Positions 13,285-13,751 of a stretch of 13,751 nucleotides of DNA are shown here, one piece after another. The stretch spans positions 1 through 13,751 of the forward strand of contig DATMSM010000019.1 in assembly GCA_035565355.1 (NCBI GenBank), read 5' to 3'. A program made the position numbers and the translations under genes. Within the stretch, counting starts at the first letter, position 1; every line of letters starts with the position of its first letter. The DNA is from Ga0074130 sp035565355 (lineage in GTDB: Bacteria; Pseudomonadota; Gammaproteobacteria; Burkholderiales; Rhodocyclaceae). Below the pieces are notes generated by a model. The model was given only the letters and a program-made list of their open reading frames with translations, was not told where the DNA came from and made no database searches.

Positions 13285-13751
13285 ATGACCATCAGCATTC
13301 TGCTTGTAGACGACTCGGCGGTCGCCAGACAGGTCATCGCCCAGGCCCTGGCACCTGCCCCCGACATACGCGTGCTGACCACGGCGGCCAACCCCGTGGT
13401 CGCCCTGCAGAAAATGCAGGACGAGTGGCCGAACGTCATCGTTCTCGACATCGACATGCCGCGCATGGACGGCATCACCTTCCTGAAGAAGCTGATGCTC
13501 GAACGCCCCACGCCGGTCATCATCTGCTCGGCGCTCGACGACAACAATGCCAAGAAGGTCACGCTGGAAGCCATGTCGGCCGGTGCCGTGGCCGTGGTGC
13601 CCAAGCCCTACCAGGCCGGCCGCCTGCAGGTCGAGGAGCTCGGCCGGCAGCTGATCCAGGCCATTCATGACGCGGCCCGCGCCAGCTATATCAACCAGTT
13701 CCGTCGCCCCACCGCGCCGCCCGTAGCGCCGCCGCGCGCGCGCGACAACAG
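13285..13751 (+). CDS. cheB: CheB-type response regulator, receiver domain (3' end beyond window)
   Basis: The frame is open from ATG 13285 to the right edge and gives 155 residues. Residues 1-110 form a receiver domain: acidic pocket Asp9/Asp10 (ILLVDDSAVARQVI), phosphorylated Asp55 (VIVLDIDMPRMDG), Ser82 (ICSALDD) and Lys107 (VVPKPYQ). A Pro/Ala-rich linker (RRPTAPPVAPPRARD) then begins. The wording around Ser82 and the linker resemble CheB, the chemoreceptor methylesterase, but its catalytic domain would lie outside, so a different output domain is possible. An in-frame ATG at 13222, with an AGG 5 bases upstream, would add 21 residues; 13285 is preferred because CheB proteins normally start a few residues before the VDD motif. 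The srkA gene is divergent, and 13150-13284 shows no clear promoter. Confidence 0.82.
   Translation, partial: MTISILLVDDSAVARQVIAQALAPAPDIRVLTTAANPVVALQKMQDEWPNVIVLDIDMPRMDGITFLKKLMLERPTPVIICSALDDNNAKKVTLEAMSAGAVAVVPKPYQAGRLQVEELGRQLIQAIHDAARASYINQFRRPTAPPVAPPRARDN

Noticed and set aside
1..13751. CRISPR arrays, tRNA or rRNA genes, insertion sequences with transposase, phage genes
   Set aside because: No regular spaced repeats, cloverleaf, rRNA segment, transposase or phage-like reading frame was seen. The only repeat element found is the palindrome in mltB.

Overview
This window is GC-rich proteobacterial chromosome. The block surE-pcm-nlpD-rpoS, a PEP-CTERM surface protein, SrkA, a YchJ-type SEC-C protein and a MoxR/DUF58/TgpA cluster together point to an environmental beta- or gammaproteobacterium. 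I lean towards Betaproteobacteria, but the sequence alone does not settle this. No tRNA, rRNA, CRISPR array, transposase or phage gene was seen. Nearly all the DNA is coding. The only gene-free stretch over 300 bp is 7244-7595, between two divergent genes.

Layout. (1) 2-4070, plus strand: the end of a MoxR-type AAA+ ATPase, a DUF58 membrane protein, a TgpA-type membrane transglutaminase and an MltB-type lytic transglycosylase. They are tightly packed (4-bp overlap, then 6- and 5-bp gaps). A palindromic repeat lies across the 5' end of mltB and encodes most of its signal peptide. (2) 4077-7243, minus strand: a periplasmic solute-binding protein followed, with a 10-bp overlap, by a membrane Cache-GGDEF-EAL protein. 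No transporter genes accompany them, so this looks like a ligand-sensing c-di-GMP module. (3) 7596-8243, plus strand: a PEP-CTERM protein divergent from that pair, preceded by a good sigma-54 -24/-12 element and followed by a strong intrinsic terminator. (4) 11630-8339, minus strand: surE, pcm, nlpD and rpoS. surE/pcm and pcm/nlpD overlap by ATGA. A sigma-70-like promoter inside nlpD points at rpoS. (5) 11698-12129: the YchJ-like SEC-C protein, divergent from surE. (6) 13149-12139, minus strand: the stress-response kinase SrkA. (7) 13285 to the right edge: the receiver part of a CheB-type response regulator, cut by the window.

How the genes may work together. Region 1 concerns the cell envelope: a MoxR/DUF58/transglutaminase complex beside a peptidoglycan lyase. 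Regions 2 and 3 suggest a periplasmic signal, converted to c-di-GMP, beside a RpoN-controlled exopolysaccharide-linked surface protein. The functional link between them is inference from position. Regions 4-6 are stress and stationary-phase housekeeping: general stress sigma factor, protein repair, nucleotidase, amidase activator and SrkA. The least ordinary items are the repeat-derived signal peptide of MltB and the binding-protein/GGDEF-EAL pair facing a sigma-54-driven PEP-CTERM gene.
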